From Mucilaginibacter paludis DSM 18603 (lineage in GTDB: Bacteria; Bacteroidota; Bacteroidia; Sphingobacteriales; Sphingobacteriaceae), in NCBI RefSeq assembly GCF_000166195.2, contig NZ_CM001403.1:3490432-3554431 (forward strand): 64,000 bases of DNA. The letters are read 5' to 3'. Below are positions 1-9,555 of this stretch, piece by piece (positions within the stretch are counted from its first letter, which is position 1; every line of letters begins with the position of its first letter). The notes below the pieces were generated by a model, which was not told the DNA's origin, did not search any database, and worked only from the letters and a program-made list of their open reading frames with translations. A program made the translations under genes and the position numbers.

Positions 1-1179
1 AGCGATTTTTTTCCTGATGTTAACGGCCGGTTGAAAAAGAGGATTATCCTGAAGGTAAGCGATTTTAGGTCGGCCCTCATCCAGGCCAAATTTTTGGCTA
101 AAAAGGGTCTTTGGGTTTCCGAGTTCCGGGTGGAGTCGGGCTTGAACTGCGGCGGGCATGCCTTTGCAACCGAAGGCTATTTATTGGGCCCTATTTTAGA
201 AGAGTTTAAGCAAAAAAAACAGGAGATGCTGGCTGAGCTTTGTGAGCTGTACAAAAATGCCTTAGTGAATAAAGGAATTGCTTTAAACCAAACACCGGGA
301 CAACGCCTGAGTGCCCAGGGAGGCATTGGCACCGCGAGTGAAAACGATTTCCTGCTCGAGTATTACCAGTTGGATGCAACCGGCTGGGGAAGCCCTTTTT
401 TATTGGTGCCCGAAGTTACCAACGTTGATGATGCTACCTTAACACAGTTGGCCACAGCAGGCGAAGATGATTTTTACACCAGTGCCGCATCGCCATTAGG
501 GATATTGTTTAATAACTTTAAAAATAGCGGCATCGACCTGCAACGCCTGGCACGTTTGGAAAAAGGCAGGCCCGGCAGCCCCTGCACCAAAAAGTTTTTA
601 TGCACCGATACCGAATTTACCGAGCAGGCCATTTGTACTGCATCGCGCGAGTATCAGAACTTAAAGATCAAACAATTGCAAACCCTGGAATTACCATCCG
701 GGGAATATGATCAGCGCTTTAATTCCATTACCGAAAAAATTTGCCTTTGCGAAGGTTTATGCGCTTCAACTTTTATCAAGTACGATATTGTTAAACCTAA
801 GGAAAGCAGGGCTGTAGCGGTTTGCCCAGGGCCTAACTTAGCTTATTTTGGCAGGACGTATTCGTTAGAAGAAATGGTTAAACATATCTACGGCAAGCTC
901 GATCTGCTGCAAAACATTCAGCGGCCGCATATTTTTATGAAAGAGCTTGAGTTGTATATCGATTACTTGCAAACAGATATACAGGCACATCTGAATGATC
1001 TGAACGATAAGAAAAAGAAATACCTTAATAAGTTTAAAGCCCAATTGCACGAGGGTATTAACTACTATAAAAAGCTTTGGGAACAACTACCCGGGCAAGC
1101 GGCAGACCTTTTCCCAAGCTTATCCGACGAGTTAAGGTCGATGGAAAATAAATTAAATGCCATCCTTATTTTAGAGTAA
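1..1179 (+). CDS. Unrecognised cysteine-containing protein, 5' end outside the window
   Basis: The frame is open from base 1, so the true start lies upstream; a TTG at 31 is only the first possible in-window start. I do not recognise the family with confidence. Visible features are a GLNCGGHAFAT stretch, an AQGGIGTASE..FLL...QLDATGWG segment reminiscent of FMN/glutamate-synthase-like TIM-barrel proteins, cysteines grouped as CTKKFLC and CLCEGLC, and a lysine-rich, probably coiled C-terminus. The paired cysteines could bind a metal or Fe-S cluster, but this is inference. A strong terminator hairpin begins 33 bases after the stop and is now split by an IS element. GC content matches the neighbouring core genes. 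Confidence 0.6.
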   Translation, partial: SDFFPDVNGRLKKRIILKVSDFRSALIQAKFLAKKGLWVSEFRVESGLNCGGHAFATEGYLLGPILEEFKQKKQEMLAELCELYKNALVNKGIALNQTPGQRLSAQGGIGTASENDFLLEYYQLDATGWGSPFLLVPEVTNVDDATLTQLATAGEDDFYTSAASPLGILFNNFKNSGIDLQRLARLEKGRPGSPCTKKFLCTDTEFTEQAICTASREYQNLKIKQLQTLELPSGEYDQRFNSITEKICLCEGLCASTFIKYDIVKPKESRAVAVCPGPNLAYFGRTYSLEEMVKHIYGKLDLLQNIQRPHIFMKELELYIDYLQTDIQAHLNDLNDKKKKYLNKFKAQLHEGINYYKKLWEQLPGQAADLFPSLSDELRSMENKLNAILILE

Positions 1180-1270
1180 ATTTCGTGCCCAATCATTTTA
1201 ATTATGGTTGGTAAAACTAAAAAGGCCCTCAACTGTGGTGTGACCCCAAAAAGTTGGACAGTTTACAAAA

Positions 1271-2065
1271 TTAAGTTTTTTGTACGAGAGCTCGGTATTC
1301 CACCGGGCTCTTTCCATTTAACCTGTTTTTTATTCTTTCATTGTTATAGTAATGAATGTATTCTTTTAACGAAGTTATAAATTCTTCCGCAGTTTCAAAG
1401 CTCTGTTTGTACAGTAATTCTGTCTTTAAGATCCCAAAGAAGCTTTCGGCCAAGGCATTATCCAAGCAGTTTCCCTTTCTGGACATGCTTTGAATAATTC
1501 CATGTTTTTCCAAAGCCTTTCTATATCCATAATGTTGATATTGCCACCCTTGGTCAGAGTGAAAAATAAGTCCCCTTATATCTTTCACTTTATCAAAAGC
1601 CTCATATAACATTTCATCTATCATCTGCATATTTGGAGATTTTGAAATACTATAAGAAATGACTTCCCCGTTGAACATGTCAATTATAGGAGATAAATAG
1701 ATCTTCTCCCCTTTAATGTTCATCTGAGTGACATCCGTAGCCCATTTCTGATTAGGCAGATTTGCCTCAAAATCCCTTTCAAGTACATTAGGGGCAATTT
1801 TACCAACCTCACCTTTGTATGAGCGATAACTTACTTTCCTGATATTGCATTTTAGGCCTAATGTTCCCATCAATTTTTGGACAGTCTTGTGATTTATGCT
1901 ATAACCCCGGTTCTTCATTTCGGCGGTGACCCGCCGATAACCATATCTGCCTTTATGCAAGTGGTATATACTTGCGATCTCTTCTTTTTCATGCTTGTAT
2001 TTATCATCATTTAGGCGCTTGCGATGATAATAAAATACAGAACGAGCCATCTGTTTGCAATCCAA
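1271..2065 (-). CDS. IS3-family transposase OrfB (DDE integrase domain), intact
   Basis: This is the catalytic half of an IS150-type transposase, 264 residues from a TTG start; the frame stays open further upstream, as expected where OrfB is normally made as an OrfAB frameshift fusion. An HTH_21-like segment (about residues 28-75) precedes an rve integrase core. The DDE residues appear to be D111 (WATDV), D171 (FHSDQ) and E207 (NALAESFF). The frame is complete, unlike the second copy, which has an extra T after residue 157. Because orfA of this copy is truncated at the frameshift site, the OrfAB fusion cannot be made by an ordinary -1 slip here. Confidence 0.93.
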   Translation of the reverse strand: MDCKQMARSVFYYHRKRLNDDKYKHEKEEIASIYHLHKGRYGYRRVTAEMKNRGYSINHKTVQKLMGTLGLKCNIRKVSYRSYKGEVGKIAPNVLERDFEANLPNQKWATDVTQMNIKGEKIYLSPIIDMFNGEVISYSISKSPNMQMIDEMLYEAFDKVKDIRGLIFHSDQGWQYQHYGYRKALEKHGIIQSMSRKGNCLDNALAESFFGILKTELLYKQSFETAEEFITSLKEYIHYYNNERIKNRLNGKSPVEYRALVQKT

Positions 2066-2147
2066 TAGAATTGAAACATCATGTTCGGGCCTTAGTTCTT
2101 CGATGGCTTTTGCCCACTCATGCGTTCGCGGGCTTCTTTTTCCTTGA

Positions 2148-2612
2148 CTAAGGCCGTGACTTTTTTAATAGTGCGTTCTCCGCCCGCAAACGGCTATTTT
2201 CCGCCTGGAGCTTCTCTACTTCTGTTTCAGGTTCAAGCTTCTTTGATCTTCCCATGCATTTAGGTGGTCGTCCAGGATTCTTTTGCTGGTATAGTACTGC
2301 ATATCCCTCAACCCGTACTGATCTTACCCAGCGCTCTAAAGCAGTCTTGCTTAATCTATATTCCAGAACAACCTGATTTAAAGGTACTTTTTTTTCTATG
2401 ACAAGCCTTACAACTTCTTCTTTGAAATCAGGCGTGGGCTTGACGTTAGGTTGTTTGAGCAGCCCACTTTCGCCATAAAGATCATATTTCCGAACCCATT
2501 CCAATATCATGCCTTCACGGATATGGCGTTCGCGGGATATCCGTAGAATCGGCTTTCCCTTTCTTACTTGAGAAACTACATCAAGTTTCTCTTCAAATGT
2601 GTGCTTTGACAT
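2148..2612 (-). pseudogene. IS3-family transposase OrfA, truncated at the slippery site
   Basis: This is the helix-turn-helix DNA-binding half of the transposase, 154 residues. The copy at 11793-12314 is 173 residues, the usual IS150 InsJ length. The difference is one base: this copy reads TTAAAAAAGTC (six A) where the other has seven. The frame therefore ends early in KKSRP, and the -1 slippage that normally joins OrfA to OrfB would no longer reach the OrfB frame. The leucine-zipper-like region (KLQAENSRLRAENALLKK) is retained. A sequencing error in a homopolymer is an alternative to a real mutation. Confidence 0.8.
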
Positions 2613-2928
2613 AAATAATAAACCCCAAAAGTTTTTGTCTAACTTTTGGGGTTCACTTCAACTGATAGGGCCTTTTTAGTTTTAGGCTCAAGCTACTCGC
2701 GTCATAGCTTATTGGCCATGCTCAGGGTACACAGTAATTGCCCCCGGTCAACAATCGCCGCCACCAGAGCTATCCGCTCCTTCGCGATTTTTTCAAGTTG
2801 AACGCAAGCGCGATGATGACATTTTAAGGCCCACCTATTATTTAGGAAAAATCCGGTTGAGTATTTTAAATTTTATCCTATTTTTAAAAGCGAAACAACA
2901 CTACCTATTATTTACTAATCGCGTAAAA

Positions 2929-4236
2929 TTGGAACTTACAGAAGACCAGATATTCGCCCTCGCGCCTGATGAAGCCTCGAAAAAAGCAGGGCGCGATTTA
3001 GCCGTGCCTTCCAAATGGGTAAGCAAAGCATTTAACGATACGGCCCTTTGGGGCGAATGCCAGGGTAGCGGCAGCAAGCCCTATCAAACCCAGGTTGATC
3101 TGGGCGAAATTGCTTTCAAATGCTCTTGCCCCAGCCGTAAGTTTCCGTGTAAGCATGGTTTAGGCTTATTGTTACTACGCGCCCGCCAACCCGGCTTGTT
3201 TACTGACTCCGCTATGCCTCCATGGGTGAGTGATTGGATCAGTAAACGGTCGGAAAAAGAAGTAAAAAAAGTAGAAAAGGCGGAGAAGCCCGTTGATGAA
3301 AATGCTCAGGCCAAACGGCAACAGGCACGTGAACAAAAAGTGGGCGCGGGCATTGCCGAATTACTGGTTTGGATAAAAGATATTGTACGAAACGGAATTT
3401 TAACCCTGCCCGAAAAGGGAGCACCCTATTGGGATAACATGGCACGCCGCATGGTTGACGCGCAAGCCACCGGGCTGGCAGCTATGGTGAGAAACCTCGG
3501 AGCAACCAATTTTTGGAACGAGGGCTGGCAAAGCAGCTTTATGGATAATTTATTGCAACTATACCTGGTGGCCGGGGCTTATCAGCACCTTGAGTCCATC
3601 AACCCCTTATTACAACAGGACATCCGCTCGGCTATAGGCTTCAGCCTCAACCAGGACGAACTTAAACAACAGGACGGCGTTAACGATACCTGGTTGGTAT
3701 TGGGTAAAGAAAGCCGGCAGGAGCAGCAGCTCACTATTGAGCAAAATTGGTTGTATGGTATAAAAACTAATAGTTACGCTTTGATATTGCAATTTACGGT
3801 GGGTGGGCAGGTTAATCACCTGGTGCTTACACCGGGTACATATCTTCATGCCGAGCTATCGTTCTTTCCATCGGCGCTGCCTTACCGGGCCATCATTAAA
3901 GACCATAGCATGGCACACCCCGCCCTCAGCGGCGATAGTCCCGGTTTCAACAATTGGCAGGAGGTGGCCCTTCACGAAGCTCAACTCAATAGCCGCCTGC
4001 CCTTTAGAAACGAAATGCCTTTTATTATGGCATCTTTAAAACCTGTACAATATCAAAAACAGTGGTGGCTGCAAGATCAGGACGGCTATCTATGCAAAAT
4101 AGCGACCGATTTTAAACAGATATGGAAGCTGATGGCCATGAGCGGCGGCGAACCCTTAAGCATGACGGTGATAGGCAAAGAGAACAACTATCGCCCACTT
4201 GGCGTTTGGTATCAAAGTACTTATACAACAATTTAA
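2929..4236 (+). CDS. SWIM zinc-finger protein of the MoxR/VWA cluster
   Basis: This is the first gene of a five-gene cluster (SWIM, DUF5691, MoxR, DUF5682, VWA). The SWIM motif CxCx6CxH is complete: KCSCPSRKFPCKHG, cysteines at about residues 65, 67 and 74 and histidine 76 from the chosen start. SWIM domains bind zinc and are thought to contact DNA or protein. I chose the TTG at 2929 because homologues usually begin with a short residue run followed by LTEDQI.ALAPD; an upstream TTG at 2857 would add 24 unlikely residues. A charged, lysine/glutamate-rich linker follows the SWIM domain (about residues 100-135). The stop overlaps the next start by one base (TAATG), indicating translational coupling. 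The exact function is unknown. Confidence 0.85.
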   Translation: MELTEDQIFALAPDEASKKAGRDLAVPSKWVSKAFNDTALWGECQGSGSKPYQTQVDLGEIAFKCSCPSRKFPCKHGLGLLLLRARQPGLFTDSAMPPWVSDWISKRSEKEVKKVEKAEKPVDENAQAKRQQAREQKVGAGIAELLVWIKDIVRNGILTLPEKGAPYWDNMARRMVDAQATGLAAMVRNLGATNFWNEGWQSSFMDNLLQLYLVAGAYQHLESINPLLQQDIRSAIGFSLNQDELKQQDGVNDTWLVLGKESRQEQQLTIEQNWLYGIKTNSYALILQFTVGGQVNHLVLTPGTYLHAELSFFPSALPYRAIIKDHSMAHPALSGDSPGFNNWQEVALHEAQLNSRLPFRNEMPFIMASLKPVQYQKQWWLQDQDGYLCKIATDFKQIWKLMAMSGGEPLSMTVIGKENNYRPLGVWYQSTYTTI

Positions 4237-5717
4237 TGAAAGCCTGGGAACACATCATTAATACGGCTATGCTTGGTACAGATAAGCCTTTTCCTGGCGT
4301 TGCCGATCTGCCGGAAGATGTAGCGGTAATTGCAGGCGCTATTGACACCAACGAGGACCTGGATAAAGAATTGAAGTTTTTGCAAAAGGCTGCCGTAATA
4401 TATAACTACAGGCAATGCGGCTTTGTTGCCATGCAGAAGAACGACCTGCCCCTAAATGCCGCCGGGCCAGAAACAAAACCCTATTGCTCCGGCATGGCGG
4501 CCAGCGTTTTAAACAACATACTGGAAGAAGATAATATCAGCTTGTTAGAATTTTGGTTAACGCAATGCAGCAAAAGCAATCAGCTGTTTTTGCCCGATGT
4601 ATTACCAAGCCTACTGGATAAAGCCCAAAAGCAAACAGCATTGCAACCGTTGGTAATAGCCTGCGGCGGCAACCGTGGCGAATGGTTAGGCCGCTTAAAC
4701 CCCGCCTGGAATTATTTTACCGTTTTACCTGATGAAGAACTATGGCAAACCGGCCGGCCCGAAGATAGGGCAAAAGCCCTAACCAATACAAGGCGAGCCG
4801 CCCCTGACCGGGCAAGGGAATGGCTACAGCAAACCTGGCCGCAAGAGAATGCCGCCAGCAAGGCAGAACTGCTCAAGATATTAAAAATAAACAGCAGCGC
4901 TGCAGATCTGCCCTGGCTGGAAAGCTTACTTAACGAGAAAGCGCAGAAAGTAAAGGATGAGGTGATGGCTTTGCTCAAACAGATTCCCGGCTCATCCATT
5001 GTAAGGCAATACGAAGAGTTGCTGAGCCAATCCGTGATTCTGAAAAGGGAGAAAGCTTTATTGGGGATGATGACAAAAATTTCTATCCAATTAAAACTAC
5101 CGGCCAAGGTAGATGAAAGCATCTTTAAATCGGGCATACAAAAGCTAACAGGTATAAAAAGTACCATGACTGATGAGGAATACATCATATACCAGTTGAT
5201 TAGCGCTATTCCACCTGTTTTTTGGGAGCAACAATTCGAGATGGGCCCTGAGCAGGTAGTTCAACATTTTGCAAAGTATGCCCCATCCATGGTAGGAGCC
5301 TTGGGCATGGCAGTGTCTCTTTTTAAGGCTGAAAGCTGGATGCGGTACTTTTTGCAGCTCGATGGTTTTTATGTTGATTTTATCAACTATCTTGATCCGC
5401 CTGAACAAGAAAAATACCTGTTACGCTTAATGAATTCCGAGGCCAAAGATGCTATACACTACGCACTACTTTGTAACCAGGAGTGGGGTTTAACATTCAC
5501 AGCTAAGGCAGTTCAGTATATGGCTAATTACCCATATCAATATAACCGGACATTTTTTAACCAGCATATCGGTTTAATACCGATAGCGATCATCAGTCAG
5601 GTTGAAAAGATTGAACCTACGGATGCCAATATCCGGCAGACCTGGGAAAAGAGCAAACATCATTTAATTAAATTACTCACCTTAAAGCAACAAACGCTTC
5701 GGGCCTTTAACGCGTAA
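4236..5717 (+). CDS. DUF5691-family protein of the MoxR/VWA cluster
   Basis: This 493-residue protein has no catalytic motif that I recognise. It is rich in leucine and alanine helices (for example LLKILKINSS and LPWLESLLNEKAQ), suggesting an alpha-solenoid or HEAT-like scaffold. I assign it to DUF5691 from its N-terminus (WEHIINTAMLGTDK) and from its position between SWIM and MoxR genes, an order I recall from other phyla. The start at 4236 is preferred over an upstream start at 4122, which overlaps the SWIM gene, because TAATG coupling is typical. The MoxR gene follows after 10 bases. It may be an adaptor or substrate receptor for the ATPase, but that is inference. Confidence 0.8.
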   Translation: MKAWEHIINTAMLGTDKPFPGVADLPEDVAVIAGAIDTNEDLDKELKFLQKAAVIYNYRQCGFVAMQKNDLPLNAAGPETKPYCSGMAASVLNNILEEDNISLLEFWLTQCSKSNQLFLPDVLPSLLDKAQKQTALQPLVIACGGNRGEWLGRLNPAWNYFTVLPDEELWQTGRPEDRAKALTNTRRAAPDRAREWLQQTWPQENAASKAELLKILKINSSAADLPWLESLLNEKAQKVKDEVMALLKQIPGSSIVRQYEELLSQSVILKREKALLGMMTKISIQLKLPAKVDESIFKSGIQKLTGIKSTMTDEEYIIYQLISAIPPVFWEQQFEMGPEQVVQHFAKYAPSMVGALGMAVSLFKAESWMRYFLQLDGFYVDFINYLDPPEQEKYLLRLMNSEAKDAIHYALLCNQEWGLTFTAKAVQYMANYPYQYNRTFFNQHIGLIPIAIISQVEKIEPTDANIRQTWEKSKHHLIKLLTLKQQTLRAFNA

Positions 5718-5727
5718 AAACCTAAAT

Positions 5728-6804
5728 ATGTCACAGATACTACGTCAGCATGCAGAGCAATTATTTGCACACGAACTGGAAGAAATCAAAAAACAGGATC
5801 ACGAAAAGCAACCCGCCAACTGGGTATTATCGCCGCAGGCCGTAGTTACCTACCTGATGGGCGGCAAACTTAAAAACGGCTTTGAGGTTTCGCCAAAATA
5901 CATCGGCAACCGGCGCCTGATGGAAATAGCGGTAGCAACCCTCACCACTGATAGGGCCCTGCTGCTTTATGGTTTGCCGGGTACGGCTAAAAGCTGGGTG
6001 AGTGAGCACCTGGCGGCGGGTATCAGCGGAGACTCTACCCTCATTATCCAGGGAACCGCCGGCACCAGCGAAGAATCGGTACGTTATGGCTGGAATTATG
6101 CCCGCTTAATTGCGCAGGGCCCTACACCCGACGCCTTGGTGGAAACACCGGTAATGCGCGCCATGAAAGATGGCAAAATTGTGCGTTTGGAGGAGCTTAC
6201 CCGCATTGGCGCGGATGTGCAGGATACGCTGATCACCATCCTGTCCGAAAAAACATTGCCCGTGCCCGAGCTCAACATCGAAGTGCAGGCTGTAAAAGGC
6301 TTTAACGTGATAGCCACCGCCAATAACCGTGACAAGGGTGTAAACGAACTTTCGAGCGCGCTAAAACGGCGTTTCAATACCGTGATTTTGCCCCTGCCCG
6401 ATTCGATAGAAGAAGAAATTGATATTGTACGCCGCCGTGTGGAGAGCTTCGAAAAAGTAATGGAGCTGCCAGCCGAACCGCCCGCTTTGCAGGAGATCCG
6501 CCGGATTGTAACCATTTTCCGCGAGTTGCGCAGTGGTGTTACGCTGGATGGCAAAACCAAAATCAAGATCCCCACAGGTACTTTAAGTACAGCCGAAGCT
6601 ATTTCGGTTGTGAACAGCGGACTCTCTATGGCGGCTTACTTTGGCGATGGGCGCCTTACCGCCGCCGACCTGGCAGCCAGCATCATTGGCTCGGTAGTTA
6701 AAGACCCGGTGCAGGATAAACTGGTATGGCAGGAGTATTTGGAAACCGTAGTGAAACCCCGGAGCGATTGGAGCGATATTTACCGCGCCTGCCGCGATTT
6801 ATAA
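5728..6804 (+). CDS. MoxR-type AAA+ ATPase
   Basis: This 358-residue AAA+ protein has a Walker A GLPGTAKS (residues 82-89), a Walker B-like IVRLEE (151-156), sensor-1 asparagines in ATANNRD (about 199-200) and arginine-finger candidates in ALKRRFN (214-215). MoxR ATPases usually work with a VWA-domain partner to insert metals or remodel complexes; here the VWA gene lies three genes downstream of the DUF5682 gene. Unlike methanol-dehydrogenase MoxR operons, the partners are SWIM, DUF5691 and DUF5682 proteins, which points to a distinct chaperone-like system. Spacing is 10 bases upstream and 12 bases downstream, so it is cotranscribed. Confidence 0.92.
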   Translation: MSQILRQHAEQLFAHELEEIKKQDHEKQPANWVLSPQAVVTYLMGGKLKNGFEVSPKYIGNRRLMEIAVATLTTDRALLLYGLPGTAKSWVSEHLAAGISGDSTLIIQGTAGTSEESVRYGWNYARLIAQGPTPDALVETPVMRAMKDGKIVRLEELTRIGADVQDTLITILSEKTLPVPELNIEVQAVKGFNVIATANNRDKGVNELSSALKRRFNTVILPLPDSIEEEIDIVRRRVESFEKVMELPAEPPALQEIRRIVTIFRELRSGVTLDGKTKIKIPTGTLSTAEAISVVNSGLSMAAYFGDGRLTAADLAASIIGSVVKDPVQDKLVWQEYLETVVKPRSDWSDIYRACRDL

Positions 6805-6816
6805 TACCAACCCTAC

Positions 6817-9069
6817 ATGGCAGTAAATATTTTAGGCATCAGGCACCACGGGCCGGGCTCGGCAAAAAACGTGAAGGCTTTCCTGGAATCGGTAAAGCCC
6901 GATATTGTACTGGTGGAGGGCCCGCCGGAAGCCGATGCGATGTTACAGTGGGTTGGACACGCGGAACTGAAGCCGCCGGTTGCTTTGCTATGTTACCAAC
7001 CCGATGATCCGCAACGATCCGTTTTTTATCCCTTTGCCGAGTTTTCCCCGGAGTGGCAAGCTATTCTGTATGCTCGCCGGCAAAACATCCACGTCCGCTT
7101 TATGGACTTGCCAGCTGGCAACCAGATGCTGATTGAAAAAGAGCAGCAGCAATTACAGCAGGATATCCAGCCCGACGAGGCGTATATTAACCAGGAGGCA
7201 CAGCCTGTTGAACTATTACAGCTCAGCAAAAACCCCATCAGTTACCTCTCGGATGCAGCTGGCTTTGCCGACCAAGAGCAATGGTGGGAACATACTTTTG
7301 AATACCGTTTAAATAACGATGAAGTATTTGATGCCGTAGCCGAAGCCATGCAGGCCGTACGCGAAAGCATCCCTCAAAAAGATAAGAAGCTGGAGCAACT
7401 ACGGGAGGCTTACATGCGCCGCACCATCCGGCAGGCCGAAAAAGAAATGTTCCATACCATCGCCGTAATCTGCGGCGCATGGCACGTACCCGCATTACAG
7501 GCCAAGGTATCGCAAAAAGAGGATAACGACCTGTTAAAAGGCTTGCCCAAAGTAAAAACAGAGTGTACCTGGATCCCCTGGACATTTAGTCGCCTCAGCT
7601 TTCAAAGTGGCTATGGGGCGGGTATTAATTCGCCTGGCTGGTATAGCCATGTTTGGCAATATCCCAACGATGATGGTACCCGCTGGATGGCCAGGGTGGC
7701 GCAAATATTCAGGAAGCAACAGATGGATACGTCCGTTGCCCACATCATCGAAGCGGTTAGGCTGGCCGGTTCATTAGCTTCGCTCCGGGGCTTGCCCAAG
7801 GTAGGTTTGGAAGAATTGAACGAAGCCACCTTAAGCGTGCTTTGCAACGGCGAAAATATTTTATTGAAACTGGTGCACGATGAACTGATCGTCGGTCAGC
7901 AAATTGGCGATGTACCACCTGAAATACCCAAGCCGCCATTGCAGCTGGATATTGAAAAATTGCAAAAAAAATTGCGGCTTCCCGCCACTGCGGATTTTAA
8001 AGATTATACACTCGACCTGCGCAAAGATACCGACCTGGAACGCAGCATATTTTTGCACCGCCTTCAGTTATTAGGCATTGCCTGGGGCAGGCAGCAATTT
8101 ACAACCGGCAAAGGCACGTTTAAAGAGCAATGGCGCCTGCAATGGGATCCTGGTTTTTCTGTTGAAATTATTGAGCGCGGCAACTTAGGCAATACCGTGG
8201 CCGAGGCTGCCGCCAACAGCGTACTGCAACAGGCCCAATCGGCAACCGATTTAAAGATCATCAGTAATCTGCTCGAACAAAGTATCCCGGCAGAATTGAC
8301 AGAAGCCATACAGCAATTAATCGTCCGCCTTAAGAATTTAGCTGCCGCGTCTGCCGATGTAATTGAACTGATGGAAGTTGTGCCCGGGCTGATTACTGTG
8401 GCCAGGTATGGCAATGTGCGTAAAACCGATGCCACCGTGGTGCTCAATATCATCAGCAGTATCATCACGCGTGTATGTATCAGTTTGCCCAATGCCTGTG
8501 TTGCCATAGATGATGACGCTTCCCGTAAATTGCTCGAGCTTTTTTTTAAGCTGAATGATGGCATCAATTTATTGCAGGATACCGAGATAACCACGGCATG
8601 GCAGCAAACTCTGCAGGTAATTGCAGGCAATACCAATACATCGCCTATCATTAGCGGTTATACTACCCGCCTGCTTAACGACGGTAAACTACTCACAGGC
8701 GAGCAATTAACACAGCATTTTAGCTATGCCATGTCGGCAGCTACCGCCCCAGTAACAGCGGCGGCCTGGCTCGAGGGCTTTTTAAAAGGGAGCGGTACCT
8801 TGCTGTTGCTTGATCAGGATCTTTGGCAGATGATAGACCATTGGGTATCCGGCTTAGCCGACGAAACATTTATGCAGGTGCTGCCCTTACTGCGCAGAAC
8901 CTTCGCCAATTTTTCGGGTCCCGAAAGAAGAAAGCTGGGCGAAAAAGTACGAACCGGGGGTGCATCCGGCCAGCAACACACCGCAACACAGGCCGGATTC
9001 GATGCCGAAAGCGCAAAACTGGGGCTGCCGGTAATACTTGAACTATTAAATTTGGCGATGATATATTAA
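6817..9069 (+). CDS. DUF5682-family protein, probable TIKI/TraB-like enzyme
   Basis: This is a 750-residue protein. The N-terminal ~235 residues contain two GxxH motifs, GIRH (7-10, followed by HGPGSA) and GAWH (220-223), plus a conserved-looking glutamate in LVEGPPEAD (E34). Paired GxxH motifs with such a glutamate characterise the TIKI/TraB/EreA/ChaN hydrolase superfamily, so a metal-dependent hydrolase or esterase fold is plausible; the family itself is, to my knowledge, uncharacterised. The remainder is helical with no motif I recognise. Its steady linkage to SWIM-DUF5691-MoxR argues that it is the enzyme or effector of the complex. Two AT-rich small genes follow before the VWA gene. Confidence 0.82.
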   Translation: MAVNILGIRHHGPGSAKNVKAFLESVKPDIVLVEGPPEADAMLQWVGHAELKPPVALLCYQPDDPQRSVFYPFAEFSPEWQAILYARRQNIHVRFMDLPAGNQMLIEKEQQQLQQDIQPDEAYINQEAQPVELLQLSKNPISYLSDAAGFADQEQWWEHTFEYRLNNDEVFDAVAEAMQAVRESIPQKDKKLEQLREAYMRRTIRQAEKEMFHTIAVICGAWHVPALQAKVSQKEDNDLLKGLPKVKTECTWIPWTFSRLSFQSGYGAGINSPGWYSHVWQYPNDDGTRWMARVAQIFRKQQMDTSVAHIIEAVRLAGSLASLRGLPKVGLEELNEATLSVLCNGENILLKLVHDELIVGQQIGDVPPEIPKPPLQLDIEKLQKKLRLPATADFKDYTLDLRKDTDLERSIFLHRLQLLGIAWGRQQFTTGKGTFKEQWRLQWDPGFSVEIIERGNLGNTVAEAAANSVLQQAQSATDLKIISNLLEQSIPAELTEAIQQLIVRLKNLAAASADVIELMEVVPGLITVARYGNVRKTDATVVLNIISSIITRVCISLPNACVAIDDDASRKLLELFFKLNDGINLLQDTEITTAWQQTLQVIAGNTNTSPIISGYTTRLLNDGKLLTGEQLTQHFSYAMSAATAPVTAAAWLEGFLKGSGTLLLLDQDLWQMIDHWVSGLADETFMQVLPLLRRTFANFSGPERRKLGEKVRTGGASGQQHTATQAGFDAESAKLGLPVILELLNLAMIY

Positions 9070-9177
9070 TTTACAACTTTGGCCGACTATTAGGTGTGTT
9101 TTGAAATCAGGAAAGAATAAACACCCAACAATCAATTTATTTTTCTACTTTAAAGGCGCCTTATTAGAGTAGCTTTT

Positions 9178-9528
9178 ATGTCAGAAAATAAATATAAATT
9201 ATCGTTATTACAAAAGAGATTTTTGATTTTATGGATTACTCTTAATTCGTTTGCTCTTTTTGTTAATCTCGCTGACATTGAAGGTCGTATTTCGGACAAT
9301 GGAAACACCACAGTCAATTTGTTCACGGCAACAAATGAAAAGTCAGATTTCTGGCCTTTTACTACTTATTATAAAAAATATTTAGGATTCGGAAATTCAT
9401 CGACCGATAGCTATTACTTTCAAGGAATATTTAATTCTTATGATCTCCCCGAGTACATTTTTTATGTCGTCTTAGGCATTTCTATTGTATATATCCCTAA
9501 AGTATGGCGAAAAGATAAAAGCATTTAA
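9178..9528 (+). CDS. Small two-helix membrane protein, unknown
   Basis: This 116-residue protein has a predicted transmembrane segment at about residues 14-32 and another at about 93-109, with a polar loop between them (NGNTTVNLFTATNEKSDFWPF). The family is not recognised. The gene is markedly more AT-rich and A-ending in codon use than the cluster around it. It starts 108 bases after DUF5682 and is followed 27 bases later by another AT-rich small gene. The position, in the middle of an otherwise compact cluster, suggests a later insertion of a gene pair. A toxin-immunity or accessory role is only a guess. Confidence 0.6.
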   Translation: MSENKYKLSLLQKRFLILWITLNSFALFVNLADIEGRISDNGNTTVNLFTATNEKSDFWPFTTYYKKYLGFGNSSTDSYYFQGIFNSYDLPEYIFYVVLGISIVYIPKVWRKDKSI

Positions 9529-9555
9529 ATTATCATTCAAAAGCAAAATTAAAGC

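Larger units (their letters stand above)
1236..2660 (-). mobile_element. IS3-family (IS150-like) insertion sequence, copy 1
   Basis: Ends were set by comparison with the second copy at 11745-13171 and by the terminal repeats: TGAAGTGAACCCCAAAAGTT at one end against TGGTGTGACCCCAAAAAGTT at the other. The flanking direct repeat ACTG (1232-1235 and 2661-2664) is a 4-base target duplication. Length is 1425 bases, two less than the second copy: one A missing in the orfA slippery run, and one T fewer in orfB, where copy 2 has the extra base. The two copies otherwise look almost identical, so the transposition was recent. Confidence 0.93.
1213..2683 (+). terminator. Rho-independent terminator split by an IS insertion
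   Basis: The left arm AAAACTAAAAAGGCCCT (1213-1229) and right arm AGGGCCTTTTTAGTTTT (2667-2683) are perfect 17-base complements. Removing the IS and one copy of the ACTG target duplication restores a hairpin with the 8-base loop CAACTGAT. It lies directly after the stop at 1179 and carries U-rich arms, so it probably served as the terminator of the upstream gene. With 1.4 kb now in its loop it probably folds poorly. Confidence 0.75.

Noticed and set aside
8064..8651. 195-residue minus-strand frame in the DUF5682 gene
   Set aside because: Antisense shadow; the plus-strand frame is complete and conserved in type.
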